NCBI RefSeq assembly: GCF_003236305.1
Contig: NZ_POTX01000001.1
Span: 1 to 64,000 of the forward strand
Origin: Micromonospora endophytica
Lineage (GTDB): Bacteria > Actinomycetota > Actinomycetes > Mycobacteriales > Micromonosporaceae
Length of the DNA: 64,000 nucleotides
Direction: 5' to 3'
Position numbers and translations under genes: made by a program
In this document: in pieces, positions 51,291-60,984 of the stretch
Numbering within the stretch: the stretch's first letter is position 1
Layout of the letters: each line of letters begins with the position of its first letter
The notes under the pieces: model-generated
Told to the model about the DNA's origin: nothing
What the model saw: the letters and a program-made list of their open reading frames with translations, nothing else
Database searches by the model: none

Positions 51291-51962
51291 CTACCGCTCT
51301 ACTCTGGTGAGCCAGCGGGTGTGGATGTCCTGGTAACGGAGCGGGTCGACGGCTGCCGGGTCATCGAGGAGTTCGACGAGTAGGGCGCCGTTCGGGAGCC
51401 GGCGTGCCTGGACGGCGATCTCAGGCAGCGGGGCTGCTGGCAGCTGGCGATCGGTGCCCAGGTAGGTCCACCAGCCGAGTTCGGCCGGCCATCCACCGGC
51501 GGGATGAGACGTGTGGTGGATGTCGAGGTGCCACACCTGCTCGGATGACCATTCATCGAGAATCCGCCCGACGTCGGCCTGTAGTCGTTCGGCGGCATCA
51601 AGCCACAAGCTGGTCAGCCGAGCGTGCAATTGACGGAAGGTGTTGGCCTCTGGCCCTGGGCGGCGGTGACAGAACGCCGCGTCCAACGACCAGGTGAGGG
51701 TCCCCGCCTTCCACTCCACGAAGACATCGACGTCGTCGTCCGTCCAGAGTTGGCCACCCGCGGTGCCCGCCGCCACGGCGTCGAGTGCCGCCTGCGGGTC
51801 CTTGACCGGGTGGACGTCGCCGTTCGGATTGGTGAACAGGTTGACCAGCCCGTCGGAACGCTGCGGCACCAGGCCGCGGACCGCAGCCAGGGCGTACAGC
51901 TGGCGGAGAGCCGGCTCTGCCGCCGCCTGCACCTGTAGTTCCCAGATCCAGTCCGATCCCAC
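51291..51962 (-). CDS. Hypothetical protein, 223 aa
   Basis: Single-domain cytoplasmic protein I do not recognise. It is rich in Trp (more than ten) and acidic residues (GGQLWTDDDVDVFVEWKAGT, WHLDIHHTSHP). ATG at 51962; no signal peptide or membrane segment. It is separate from the HEAT-like gene by 248 bp on the same strand; that gap shows no further gene. Confidence 0.65.
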   Translation of the reverse strand: MGSDWIWELQVQAAAEPALRQLYALAAVRGLVPQRSDGLVNLFTNPNGDVHPVKDPQAALDAVAAGTAGGQLWTDDDVDVFVEWKAGTLTWSLDAAFCHRRPGPEANTFRQLHARLTSLWLDAAERLQADVGRILDEWSSEQVWHLDIHHTSHPAGGWPAELGWWTYLGTDRQLPAAPLPEIAVQARRLPNGALLVELLDDPAAVDPLRYQDIHTRWLTRVER

Positions 51963-52012
51963 CGCGGAATGATGACATTCGGCTGACGGCTGTGAGGGGG
52001 AGGATCACCTGC

Positions 52013-52090
52013 GTGGACACCGGCACCTCGGACTACCTCGTCGAGCTCAAGCTCCCGGCCACGATGCCCACCTGCTCCGGCCAGGGGTGA
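52013..52090 (+). pseudogene. Possible 25-codon gene remnant
   Basis: A GTG at 52013 with GGGGGAGG upstream opens a short frame (MDTGTSDYLVELKLP...) that stops at 52090. The good ribosome-binding site and coding-like beginning followed by an early stop suggest a decayed 5' end. Could equally be chance. Confidence 0.2.
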
Positions 52091-52199
52091 TTCACAGGTG
52101 GCACGAGATGTCACGGCGAGGTGGTGACGTGGTGGCACTGCCCGCAGCGCACGGTGCGCGCTGCAATGGGACGTCCACAATCTTCGGAGGAACTTCCCG

Positions 52200-52943
52200 A
52201 TGAACGCCCCACGATCCGACGGATCCTGGAATACGACTGATCGCCCGAGCCACTCCGACGTGGGAAGCTCGCGCCTGATGACACCGGAGCATTCTCGCCC
52301 GGCCGTCGACACCTCCCGACCGTTCGGCGCCCACCTGCGCATGAGCTGGTGGAAGCCGCTCGTGGTCATCCTCGTGCCGCCGCTGGTGATGGTGGTTCTG
52401 CAGGTTCTGCTCTACCAGATCGTGGGCGTCATCGAGGGCAGCGACGATCCGATGTCGGCCACCTTCACACCCTTGAAGTTCCTGGCCATCAACATCAGCG
52501 TCGGCACGGCGGGCGTCCTGGCGATCCTGCTCCTGGTGTGGATCGCCAAGGTGCCGTGGCGAAGTCTGATCAGCTCACCGCGAGCCTTCGACGTCCGCCG
52601 CCTGACGTACTACCTGGCCGGGGCGGCGCTGCTGGTGGGCGCGGGGATTGGTGTCGTGGCGCTGGTCGCACCCGATGCACCGGGCTGGACCGCTTTCGGT
52701 GTCACCGGTACGACGATCGGCATGTTGGCGGTCATCCTGCTGAGCACCCCGATTCAGTCCGTCGGTGAGGAGCTGATGTTCCGCAGCGCCACGCTGCCCG
52801 CCGCCGCGTCCTGGGTGCGCGCGGTCCGCCCTGCTCTGGTCGTCGGGCTCGTCGTCTCCAGCCTGGGCTTCGCCGTGGTCCACGGGTCGGCCGACCCCTG
52901 GCTGTTCAGCTACTACACGGTGGTCGGCATCAGCGCCGGCTGA
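52200..52943 (+). CDS. CPBP-family intramembrane protease, C-terminally truncated
   Basis: A 247-aa membrane protein of the CAAX-protease/bacteriocin-processing (CPBP) family. It has hydrophobic segments after residue 50. The first catalytic motif is Glu190-Glu191-x3-Arg195 in SVGEELMFRS, and the second, F-x3-H (His228), is in GFAVVHGS. The frame stops just after YYTVVGISAG, so the last membrane helices, which normally carry a further conserved histidine, are missing. ATG at 52200 has GGAGGA eight bases upstream. The end lies 12 bp from the exporter gene on the other strand, suggesting loss at a junction. Activity is doubtful. Confidence 0.8.
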   Translation: MNAPRSDGSWNTTDRPSHSDVGSSRLMTPEHSRPAVDTSRPFGAHLRMSWWKPLVVILVPPLVMVVLQVLLYQIVGVIEGSDDPMSATFTPLKFLAINISVGTAGVLAILLLVWIAKVPWRSLISSPRAFDVRRLTYYLAGAALLVGAGIGVVALVAPDAPGWTAFGVTGTTIGMLAVILLSTPIQSVGEELMFRSATLPAAASWVRAVRPALVVGLVVSSLGFAVVHGSADPWLFSYYTVVGISAG

Positions 52944-52955
52944 CCTGGCGGAACG

Positions 52956-55718
52956 CTACTGGTCACCGGCGCGGAGTACCTCGCTGAGCCGGTCGCGTCG
53001 CCGCAGCGCCGACTCGACAGGTACGACCACGGCGGCAGCCGCCAGCAGCGCCACGCTCACCAGGCCGAACAGCCACCACGGCAGGACCGCCGCCGGGTCG
53101 GCGGCTTGACCGGTGAGCAGCCGTAGCTCGATCGGACCGAGTGTCAGGCGGGCGAGCAGGGCCCCGAGCAGCGGGCCGCACACCGCGGCGACCACCACCG
53201 GCGGCAGCAGTTCTCCGGCGGCGACCCAGCGGGCGTCGCGTGGCCGTAGGCCGAGGGTCCGCAGCCGGGTCAGGGTCTGCCACCGCTCCGACGCACCGGC
53301 GGCGGCGGAGAGTGTGAGGCCGAGCAGCCCCAGCGCCAGCAACGCCGCTGCGGCCGTCCAGGCCAGTCGTAGTATCCCGGCGGTCAGCGGAGCCACTCGC
53401 TGTGCCCGCAGGACGTCTGCGCGCAGCACGACGTCGGCGGCGACGCCGCTGTTCGACACGGCCCGCGCCGCGCCGGGGCCGGTCACCCAGACGGTATTGG
53501 GAACGGCGGGCAGCCCCGCGTCGGCGAGGGCCGTGGCGTCGACGATGACGACGTCGTCGGCACCACCGACGGAGGGAGCGGTACCGACCGCAGCGAGGTG
53601 GATCGCCGGGGCGTCGTCCCGGGACAGTTGTAGTCGCGTGCCGGTCCGCAGGTCGCCGTTGCTCGATCGGACCAGCGCGGGGACGCCCCCGGGGCCAGGA
53701 CCGGGTGCGGTGAGCCGGGCCAGTGCCGGCGCGTCGGGCAGCGGGGTGGTGGCCAGCAGGCGCTGGAACGCGGCGGCGTCCACGATGACCAGCCGTGGAG
53801 TGAGCAGCGTCGATTCGGTGAAGACGCGCGCCGAGTCGGTCACCTGCGCGACGACGACCTGCCCTACCCCGGGTGCGGCAACGATGCGCTCGGCGAGCGC
53901 GGGCGTCGCGGCGTCGGCGTCGGCGCCGATGTCGAGGCGGGCGTCGGCGCCGACGGTGCTCCACGCGCCGTCGGCCAGACCCCGGGTGACGGTGGCGCCG
54001 ACGACGAGCGCGAACGACGCGAGCGCCGTGGCGCTGACCAGCACCAGCAGCGGCAGCGCGCGTCCGGCGGTGGTGGCCGCCCGGGCGGCGCCGAACACGG
54101 CCAGCGGGCGGCGCGAGCGCAGGGCCTGGCGGAGCGTGAACCCTACTCCGACGGGCAGCAGCCGCAGCAGGACGATCGCTGCGGCGAGCACGCCCAGCGC
54201 GACGGCGCCGAGCGGTAGGACCAGGTCGCCGGTCAGCTCACCGGCGTCGCCGTCGGAGGCGACGGGCAGGAGCCCACGCTGATGCAGCGTGACGAAGGCG
54301 GCGACCGCGGTGATCAGAACGGCGGACTCCACGACGGCGCGGCGCAGTTGGCCGGTGGCCAGGATCCAGCGCCGAGCCGCCCGGTTGGCGGGTTGGCGCC
54401 GGTCGCGGCTGGCGCGGGCGGCGGCGAGGATGCCGAACGCCGGCCCGGCGACGGCACCGGCCAGGACCACGGGAACGCTCCAGGTCCAGCAGACCCCCGG
54501 TGCGGCCACGCGGGCGAGCGCGAGCCCGACGGCGGCGGCAGACAGGGACACCACACTGGACTCGATGATCAGTTCCGTACCGAGGTCGGGTAGCGCCGCA
54601 CCACGCTGCCGGGCGGCGCGTAGCGCCGGGGCACGGCGGCGGACCAGCAGGTCGGCGGCGAGCAGCAGGACCAGTACCGTGACGGTCAGGACTCCGGCGA
54701 GCAGCACGGCGGCCTGTGCGAAAGCGGCGCTGATCTGGGTACGGGCGTCGCGTAGGACGGTGTCGAGCTGCGATTCCCACTTCAGGGACTGGCTGCGGTC
54801 GGCTGATGCGCCGGAGGCTGCCTTGAGCTTCACCACCTGGCTGGCGATCGTCTCGGTGGCGTCCCAGGTGAGCGCGTCGGGTTCGGGGGCGAAGTGGATG
54901 GTGCGCCGGAGTTGATCCTCGTCGATGGCGAGCCGGGCGTCCGGCAGCGACTCGCGCGACAGCAGGCCGGCGAACCGGGTGGTGCCCACACCGTCGGCAC
55001 CAGGCACGGGGCGTAGCAGCGCTGGGGCGAGTTGCCAGGCCGGGTCGGCGCTGTCCGCGGGTCGGTAGATCCCGCTGATCCGGACGTCCTTGTCCTGACC
55101 GTGGCCGTCCTGGACCGGGATTCGATCGCCGGGACCGAGGTCGAGGGCGGTGGCGTCGGTCTCGGAGAGGCCGACCTGCAGCGGCCAGGGCGGTCCGTGG
55201 GAGGGGATCTCGATGAACTGTTCGGGGACGGCGGGGCCGGGTGCGCTGCCGGAGATCCAGGTCACGTCCGGGCCGCCGAGGTCACCGGCCAGGTAGGTGA
55301 ACTGGAAGGTACGCGGCACATCACCGCCGGTGATGCGCAGGATCGGGCCGTTGACAACGGCGACGGGCGGGCGCAGCGCGGTGTCCAGGTCGGGCCCGAG
55401 CAGGTAGGTCGCCCGGGCGCGGAAGTCGTCGATGTCCTCGGCGAGGCGGGTCATCCGTACCCGTCCGCCGGTCGGACCGTTGTCGTGTTCCCAGTTGGCG
55501 TGTACGAGGACGTTCGAGCCCTGGCCGGCGCGGCGTACCGTGTCCTGGACGGCGTTGTCGGCGCCGGCCCGGAGCAGCGCCGGCACGGCCCCGGCGAGCA
55601 GCGTGACGGCCGCGATGACGGCGGCGGTGAGCAGCAGCGCACCGGCGTCGGCACGGCCACGGCCACGGACGCTGGGCCAGTGCGGCGCCGGCCACCGGCG
55701 GGTCAGCCACCGGTTCAC
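52956..55718 (-). CDS. FtsX/MacB-type ABC exporter permease, second of two
   Basis: A 920-aa membrane protein. One membrane helix near the N-terminus (about 25-45) is followed by a large extracytoplasmic domain. A block of helices near 310-330 and 360-440 and a second permease-like unit with helices at the C-terminal end (LRLAWTAAAALLALGLLGLT and beyond) follow. This is the duplicated FtsX layout. Start GTG at 55718 overlaps the upstream permease stop by 4 bases. It works with two ATPases encoded upstream; substrate unknown, often peptides or lipids in this family. Confidence 0.85.
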   Translation of the reverse strand: MNRWLTRRWPAPHWPSVRGRGRADAGALLLTAAVIAAVTLLAGAVPALLRAGADNAVQDTVRRAGQGSNVLVHANWEHDNGPTGGRVRMTRLAEDIDDFRARATYLLGPDLDTALRPPVAVVNGPILRITGGDVPRTFQFTYLAGDLGGPDVTWISGSAPGPAVPEQFIEIPSHGPPWPLQVGLSETDATALDLGPGDRIPVQDGHGQDKDVRISGIYRPADSADPAWQLAPALLRPVPGADGVGTTRFAGLLSRESLPDARLAIDEDQLRRTIHFAPEPDALTWDATETIASQVVKLKAASGASADRSQSLKWESQLDTVLRDARTQISAAFAQAAVLLAGVLTVTVLVLLLAADLLVRRRAPALRAARQRGAALPDLGTELIIESSVVSLSAAAVGLALARVAAPGVCWTWSVPVVLAGAVAGPAFGILAAARASRDRRQPANRAARRWILATGQLRRAVVESAVLITAVAAFVTLHQRGLLPVASDGDAGELTGDLVLPLGAVALGVLAAAIVLLRLLPVGVGFTLRQALRSRRPLAVFGAARAATTAGRALPLLVLVSATALASFALVVGATVTRGLADGAWSTVGADARLDIGADADAATPALAERIVAAPGVGQVVVAQVTDSARVFTESTLLTPRLVIVDAAAFQRLLATTPLPDAPALARLTAPGPGPGGVPALVRSSNGDLRTGTRLQLSRDDAPAIHLAAVGTAPSVGGADDVVIVDATALADAGLPAVPNTVWVTGPGAARAVSNSGVAADVVLRADVLRAQRVAPLTAGILRLAWTAAAALLALGLLGLTLSAAAGASERWQTLTRLRTLGLRPRDARWVAAGELLPPVVVAAVCGPLLGALLARLTLGPIELRLLTGQAADPAAVLPWWLFGLVSVALLAAAAVVVPVESALRRRDRLSEVLRAGDQ

Positions 55719-58700
55719 GGTGCCACCCGCAGGTGCGCCGCGTCGGCCCGGCGGACCTGGACGATGACCACCACGGCGACCGCCAGCAGGCATCCGGCCA
55801 GCAGCACGGCGAGCAGCGCGGCCTCGGCCGGCCACGGCCAGTGTGGCTGGGCGGCCGGGACCGGCGCGGCGCCGGTGTCGGAGCGTACGAGCAGGGGAGC
55901 GACGACGCGGGTGGCGAGCGCGCCGACGGCCGCGCCCGCCGCGAGCAGGGGCAGCAGCACGCCGGCGTGCTGACCGAGCAGTACCGCCCGGATGCCGCGC
56001 CGGGACATCCCCAGCCCACGCAGCCGCGCCACCTCGACGGCGCGGACCTGGAGATCGCAGGTCACGTGCAGCACGACGCCGGCGAGCAGCAGCAGGGCCG
56101 AGGCCGGGACGATGAGCCGGAGCGCGGCCGGCAGCCCGGCGTGCAGCGGGCCACCGGTGAGCCGGGCGGTCTCCGCCTCGCGGGTCGCGACGGTGCCCAG
56201 GTGCAGGGCGGTGGCCCGCTCGGCGGCACCGGGATCGGCGGGGTGGCCGACCCACCAGGCGTCGACCGGGAAGGTCAGGTCACCGGCGACGGCGCGGGCG
56301 CGCGACAGCATGTCCAGGTCGGCCAGGACGGCGACGGCGCCAGGAGCGGACGGTACGGTCGGCACCACCTCGGTGACGACGATCGGGACGGGCGTGGTGC
56401 CGACCGTGACGCTGAGCTGGCTGCCGCTGTCGGCACCGACCTCGCTGGCGAAGCGGGCGGAGACGGCGACGGGCACCGGGCCGGGGTCCGGGAAGGCGGT
56501 GGCGGCGAGGGTGCGGGCGGCGTCCGGGGCACCGCCGAGGTCGACTGTCATCGCCATTCGCAGCGCGGTCCCCGTCGGCGTGGCGGAGAGCACCACGGTT
56601 GGGTCACGCAACTTGCTCGGCACCGGCGGCGCGGATGTGGCGGTCCAATCCGATCCGTCGGCCGATCCAGCGGGCGGCATGGTGAGGGTGACGGCCAGGG
56701 CGGTGCGGCCGCCGACCGTGGGCTCGGCATCCGGGTCGGCCGTGACCGGCAGGGAGACCGCGACGAGACGCAGTCCGTCGGCGGTGGCGCACTCGGGCAG
56801 CCGGTGCTCCCGGCCGTCGAGCGGCACGGGGGGACCGGTGCAGGTTATCCGCAGACCGGCGGCGTCCTGCAGCAGCAGCTGGGGCGTCACGGCGATCGAG
56901 GTGTCGTCGGTCGCGGTCCCGCTCAGGACGAGCGGGGCACCAGCCGCAATGGCGAGGCCGGTGACGCGGGTCGGTGGGGCGAGCCGGGCGCCCACCTCCG
57001 CCCAGGTGCGGCCATGGTCGAGCCGCCCACGTAGCAGCGCGTCGGCGCGGGTGGTGTCGACGGCGACCAGGCGCGGCGGATCGCCGGCGGTGCCGAGCCA
57101 CTGACCGACGGCCGTACCCCGATTGAGGGCTGGACTCGCCGCCCCGGAGGTGGCCGTGCCGACGACCGTCCCCTCTCCGGCCACCGGCGCCGTGCTGAGG
57201 GTGAGTGCCAGGTCGGTGCCGACGGCAAGCGCGGCCTGGTCGCGCTGCGACTGGTGCCACGTGGCGTCGAAGGCGAGGCCGAAGGTTGCGGCTGCGCAGG
57301 CCAGCCCGACGAGCAGCCCGGCGGCGACCGCCTGGGGTCGACGGGCGGCCTCGGAGACCGCCAGCGGAAGCGCCAGCCCACGGGCGCGGTACGCCAGCCG
57401 GTCGACGCCGCGCAGGGCGGGCAGTACCACCCGCAGCGCCAGGGCGGCGCCTGCGGTGAGCAGCAGCGCCGGCGCGATCACCCGGACCGGGTCGGCGCGT
57501 GGGCTGGCGGCGGTGGGCTGCGCGTACAGCTGCCACCATCCGGCGGCGGCGAAGACCGCGAGCATCAGGTCGGCGCCGGACCGGGTCAGCAGCTCGCGGC
57601 GGGTGCGCCGGTCGCCGGCTGCCGGGCCGGGCCGGATCGCCAGGAGGGTGATCACCGCGGCGAGTACCAGCGCGCCGCCAGCGACCACGAGGACCTGGAT
57701 GCCGGTGATGGCCGGCCGGACGGCCAGGCCGGCGCCGTCCAGCGGCGGCAGCTGGGTCAGGCCGGCGTGCAGGGCCGACGACGCCGGTATCGCGAGGGCG
57801 ACGGCGACGGCGGCGACGAGCCCGGCCTCGAGTGTCGCGGTGGCGGCGAGTTGGCGGCGGCTGGTGCCGAGGGCGGACCGCAGGGCCGTCTCGTCGGCGC
57901 GGATGCCCGCGGTCAGCCGGCCGGCGAGGACGAGCGCCGTCGCGGCCAGGACACCACCGAGGACGGCGATGGCGAGCACGACGGCGGCGGTGGCCTGCCG
58001 CTGGTCGTCGGCGGAGCGCAGGGTCAGCGGCAGGTCGGAGGCGACCCGGGCGAGCCGGACGCGGTCGCCGAGGGTGCCGGCCAGCCGACGGTCGGCACCG
58101 CGGACGGCCCCGGCCACGGCCTCCAGGTCGCGGCGGTTGGCGTTGGACAGGTCCGGATGGGCGGTGACCTCCATCCGGTCGACTGTGGCACCGGTGGTGA
58201 ACAGGTCGGCGAGGTCGACGAGGAACGGGCCGTAGGCGTTGACCGGCTGCCGGAAGCGACCGTCCTGGTGGCCGCTGGTGGAGCCGGCCGCGGCCAGCGG
58301 GTCGCGGTCCCAGCCGCGCCCCGGCAACGGGCGCACCACACCGACGACCGTCACGTCGATGGCCGGGACGGGATCGTGGGCCAGCTCGGCGCCGAGGCGC
58401 ACCCGGCGACCGGGGGAGAGGCCGAGCAGGTGGGCGGTGGACTCCAGCACCACCGCGTCACCACGCTCGCGCGGCCAGCGTCCGGTGACCAGCTCGGCTC
58501 GGGTCGGCAGGTCGTCCAGCCCCGACAGGTACGCCTGGGCCGGGACGGTGGTGCCCGGGGCGAGCGCGGGCGGCAGCGCCCGCAGCACTGTCGACGCCCG
58601 CGCGGTGGTGGTCACCGGGAACGGTGCGAGCGCGGCGGCGACCACGGTGCGGGTGTCGGCGGCGACGGACCGCGCGTCCGGACCCTCGACGGTGCCGGTG

Positions 58701-58885
58701 TAGACGGTCACGCCGACGTCGGTGGGATCCGCGCCGGCCATGGCGACCTCCAGCGCCCGCTCGGCGGTGCGGGTACTCAGCAGGGCGCAGGTGCCCAGCA
58801 CTGTCGCGCCGACCGTGACCACCCCGATCAGGGCCGCCAGCAACGGCCACTGCGCACGGGCGCGCCGGCTGACCAGCCTCAGCAT
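55715..58885 (-). CDS. FtsX/MacB-type ABC exporter permease, first of two
   Basis: A 1056-aa paralogue of the downstream permease. It has an N-terminal membrane anchor (about 15-35), a long extracytoplasmic domain, a core of membrane helices around 290-460, a second extracytoplasmic domain, and a C-terminal helical trio (LRLIVPASALLLLAGVVLHV and after). ATG at 58885, 7 bp after the ATPase stop. Probably a heteromeric pair with the 920-aa protein. Confidence 0.85.
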   Translation of the reverse strand: MLRLVSRRARAQWPLLAALIGVVTVGATVLGTCALLSTRTAERALEVAMAGADPTDVGVTVYTGTVEGPDARSVAADTRTVVAAALAPFPVTTTARASTVLRALPPALAPGTTVPAQAYLSGLDDLPTRAELVTGRWPRERGDAVVLESTAHLLGLSPGRRVRLGAELAHDPVPAIDVTVVGVVRPLPGRGWDRDPLAAAGSTSGHQDGRFRQPVNAYGPFLVDLADLFTTGATVDRMEVTAHPDLSNANRRDLEAVAGAVRGADRRLAGTLGDRVRLARVASDLPLTLRSADDQRQATAAVVLAIAVLGGVLAATALVLAGRLTAGIRADETALRSALGTSRRQLAATATLEAGLVAAVAVALAIPASSALHAGLTQLPPLDGAGLAVRPAITGIQVLVVAGGALVLAAVITLLAIRPGPAAGDRRTRRELLTRSGADLMLAVFAAAGWWQLYAQPTAASPRADPVRVIAPALLLTAGAALALRVVLPALRGVDRLAYRARGLALPLAVSEAARRPQAVAAGLLVGLACAAATFGLAFDATWHQSQRDQAALAVGTDLALTLSTAPVAGEGTVVGTATSGAASPALNRGTAVGQWLGTAGDPPRLVAVDTTRADALLRGRLDHGRTWAEVGARLAPPTRVTGLAIAAGAPLVLSGTATDDTSIAVTPQLLLQDAAGLRITCTGPPVPLDGREHRLPECATADGLRLVAVSLPVTADPDAEPTVGGRTALAVTLTMPPAGSADGSDWTATSAPPVPSKLRDPTVVLSATPTGTALRMAMTVDLGGAPDAARTLAATAFPDPGPVPVAVSARFASEVGADSGSQLSVTVGTTPVPIVVTEVVPTVPSAPGAVAVLADLDMLSRARAVAGDLTFPVDAWWVGHPADPGAAERATALHLGTVATREAETARLTGGPLHAGLPAALRLIVPASALLLLAGVVLHVTCDLQVRAVEVARLRGLGMSRRGIRAVLLGQHAGVLLPLLAAGAAVGALATRVVAPLLVRSDTGAAPVPAAQPHWPWPAEAALLAVLLAGCLLAVAVVVIVQVRRADAAHLRVAP

Positions 58886-58892
58886 CGGCGCG

Positions 58893-59615
58893 TCACCCGG
58901 CGTCCGGCGCGGGCTCGTCCGGCTGCCCGGCCGCTGCCTCGTCGAGTAGCCCGTCGTGGATGCGGATCACCCGGTCCGCCAACGCCATCATCACCGGGTC
59001 GTGGGTGGACACCAGAACGGTGACGCCTTCGGACTCGACCACCCCGCGCAGCAGGGCCATCACCGACAGGCCGGTCTCCGCGTCCAGTTGCCCGGTGGGT
59101 TCGTCGGCGATCAGCAGCCGGGGCGAGGCGGCCAGCGCGCGGGCGATCGCCACCCGCTGCTGCTGGCCGCCGGACAGCTCAGCCGGCCGCTGCCGGGCGT
59201 GGTCGGCCAGGCCGACCAGCTCCAGCAGCAACTCGACCCGCCGCTCGCGCTCGGCCGGGGCGACGCGGGCCAGCCGCAGCGGGGCGGCGACGTTCTCCGC
59301 GGCCGACAGCACCGGGATCAACCCGAAGCTCTGGAAGACGTACGACACCTTCTCGCGCCGCAGCCGGGACAGGCCGTCCTCGTCGAGCGCGGTCACCTCG
59401 GTGCCGTCGACGTGCACGCTGCCGGCGTCCGGGCGATCCAGGCCGCCGACGGTGTTGAGCAGGGTGGTCTTGCCCGAGCCGGACCGTCCGACCAGCGCCA
59501 CCATGGTGCCGGCGGCCACGTCGAACGACACCCCGCGCAGGGCGGGTACGACGGTCGGCCCGGTGCGGAAGCTCCGGTGCACGCCGCGCACCCGCAGCAG
59601 CGGCTCGCTGCTCAT
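58893..59615 (-). CDS. MacB/LolD-type ABC exporter ATPase
   Basis: A 240-aa ATPase. Walker A is GRSGSGKTT (43-51), the signature LSGGQQQRVAIARAL, Walker B LLIADEPTGQLD, and the switch histidine lies in VSTHDP. It partners the two FtsX-like permeases. It overlaps the previous ATPase gene by 4 bases. A short acidic, Pro/Ala-rich C-terminal tail follows the domain. Confidence 0.93.
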   Translation of the reverse strand: MSSEPLLRVRGVHRSFRTGPTVVPALRGVSFDVAAGTMVALVGRSGSGKTTLLNTVGGLDRPDAGSVHVDGTEVTALDEDGLSRLRREKVSYVFQSFGLIPVLSAAENVAAPLRLARVAPAERERRVELLLELVGLADHARQRPAELSGGQQQRVAIARALAASPRLLIADEPTGQLDAETGLSVMALLRGVVESEGVTVLVSTHDPVMMALADRVIRIHDGLLDEAAAGQPDEPAPDAG

Positions 59616-60544
59616 TCGCCGCTTCCCGAGGGGCGGATCGTGATGTGGTCGGGTTCCAGGGCCAGCCGGACCCGTCGGGTCAGCGCCAACGCCTGGCGGA
59701 AGTCCCGGGGCACCTGTACCCGTCCGGCCCGGTCCATCACGGCGTACTCCTCGGCGATCGTGTGCGTGTCGCCCACCGCGTCGGTGGTGGTGCGGCGCAG
59801 CACCTCGCTGCTGGTGCGCCCATCCCGGATCGCGACGGTCCGTTCGACCTGGCCGCTGACCTCCCGGTCGTGGGTCACCACGACAACGGTGACGCCGTAC
59901 CGCCGGTTGACCTCCCGCAGCACACCGAAGACCTCAGCGGAGGTGGCGGCGTCCAGCTCGCCGGTCGGCTCGTCGGCGAGCAGCACCCGCGGCCGGTTGG
60001 CCAGCGCCACCGCGATCGCCACCCGCATCTGCTGTCCGCCGGAGAGTTGCCCGGGGCGCCGGTCGGCGCAGTCGGCGACACCGAGGCTGTCCAGCAGCTC
60101 CGCCGCGCGCTCCCGGCGCTCCTTCTTCGCGGTACGGGCCGCCGTCATCGGCAGGTCCACCATCTCCTGTGCGGTCAGGTAAGGGATCAGGTTGCTCGCC
60201 GTCTGCTGCCGTACGAACCCGACGGTCTGCCGCCGGTATTCCACCCGGTCGGCGGGGGACATCGCCAGCAGATTCCACCTGTCGACCCGGACCCGCCCGG
60301 CGGTGGGGGCGTCGATGCCGGCCAGGATGGCGAGCAGCGTCGACTTGCCCGACCCGGAGGCACCGACGACGGCGACCAGCTCACCGCTCTCCACGGCCAG
60401 GTCCAGACCCTGCAGTGCCTGCACCTCTATCGAGCCGGTCTGGTAGATCCGCACCAGGTTCTCGCAGACGATGAGCGCGTCCCGGCCGAACTCGGGTGCC
60501 CGCGCGGATGGCTGCGGCAGGGACAGCGGTGTGCGGGACATCAT
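59612..60544 (-). CDS. MacB-type ABC exporter ATPase fused to a C-terminal AbrB-like hairpin
   Basis: A 310-aa ATPase. Walker A is GASGSGKST (61-69), the signature LSGGQQMRVAIAVAL, Walker B VLLADEPTGELD, and the switch histidine lies in VVTHDREV. After the nucleotide-binding domain a ~40-residue tail (from about 268) reads VMDRAGRVQVPRDFRQAL, then RVRLALEPDHITI, the swapped-hairpin AbrB/SpoVT pattern. ATG at 60544 (with a second ATG directly after) has GAGG five bases upstream. First ATPase of the exporter operon. Confidence 0.9.
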   Translation of the reverse strand: MMSRTPLSLPQPSARAPEFGRDALIVCENLVRIYQTGSIEVQALQGLDLAVESGELVAVVGASGSGKSTLLAILAGIDAPTAGRVRVDRWNLLAMSPADRVEYRRQTVGFVRQQTASNLIPYLTAQEMVDLPMTAARTAKKERRERAAELLDSLGVADCADRRPGQLSGGQQMRVAIAVALANRPRVLLADEPTGELDAATSAEVFGVLREVNRRYGVTVVVVTHDREVSGQVERTVAIRDGRTSSEVLRRTTTDAVGDTHTIAEEYAVMDRAGRVQVPRDFRQALALTRRVRLALEPDHITIRPSGSGE

Positions 60545-60551
60545 GGCTGCC

Positions 60552-60731
60552 TCATGCGTCACGAACCTCCATTGTCGGCGCTGAAGCAGTCTCGCAAGCC
60601 GCGGCTCCGTTGACCATGCCCCCGGGGCGGCTGAGGGCGAGCAGCGACCACCACGGGTAGCCGGCGGTGACGGTCCCGACGACGACGAGGGCCGCGAACA
60701 GTGCCGCCACGTCACAGGTCGGATGTGACAC
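60552..60731 (-). CDS. Possible 59-aa membrane peptide leading the exporter operon
   Basis: A GTG at 60731 opens VSHPTCDVAALFAALVVVG, one long hydrophobic stretch, then YPWWSLLAL. It ends 7 bp before the ATPase ATG. Third-position GC is high, as in real genes, but there is no clear ribosome-binding site and the start is uncertain. Confidence 0.3.
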   Translation of the reverse strand: MSHPTCDVAALFAALVVVGTVTAGYPWWSLLALSRPGGMVNGAAACETASAPTMEVRDA

Positions 60732-60927
60732 GGCGGCACTGACGTGCGGCGGGTGAACGCGATCGTCCCGGTCCGGGCACCCCTGCCGTCGACCACAGTC
60801 TGCCCCGGCACCTGCTGATGCCTCCCCACCACAAGGAGGTAAGCGGGGTGATCGACCGGAGCATCCACTGACTGCGGTGTGGTCGGTCCGTGGGCCGGCC
60901 ACACCCAGGGACCGAACTAGCAATTGC

Positions 60928-60950
60928 AAATGACAACCGTTATCGTCTGG
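60928..60950. promoter_or_regulatory. Fur/Zur-family-like palindrome upstream of the ATP-grasp gene
   Basis: Imperfect 11-1-11 palindrome, core ATGACAACCGTTATCGT, with 8 of 11 arm positions complementary, centred at 60939 and ending 34 bp before the GTG at 60985. The AT-richer ATGAnAAC-N-GTTnTC shape resembles actinobacterial Zur/Fur boxes; the identity of the binder is inference. Confidence 0.5.
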
Positions 60951-60984
60951 TGGTCCGGGATCCCCTGAACGTCGGGAGCGCGCG

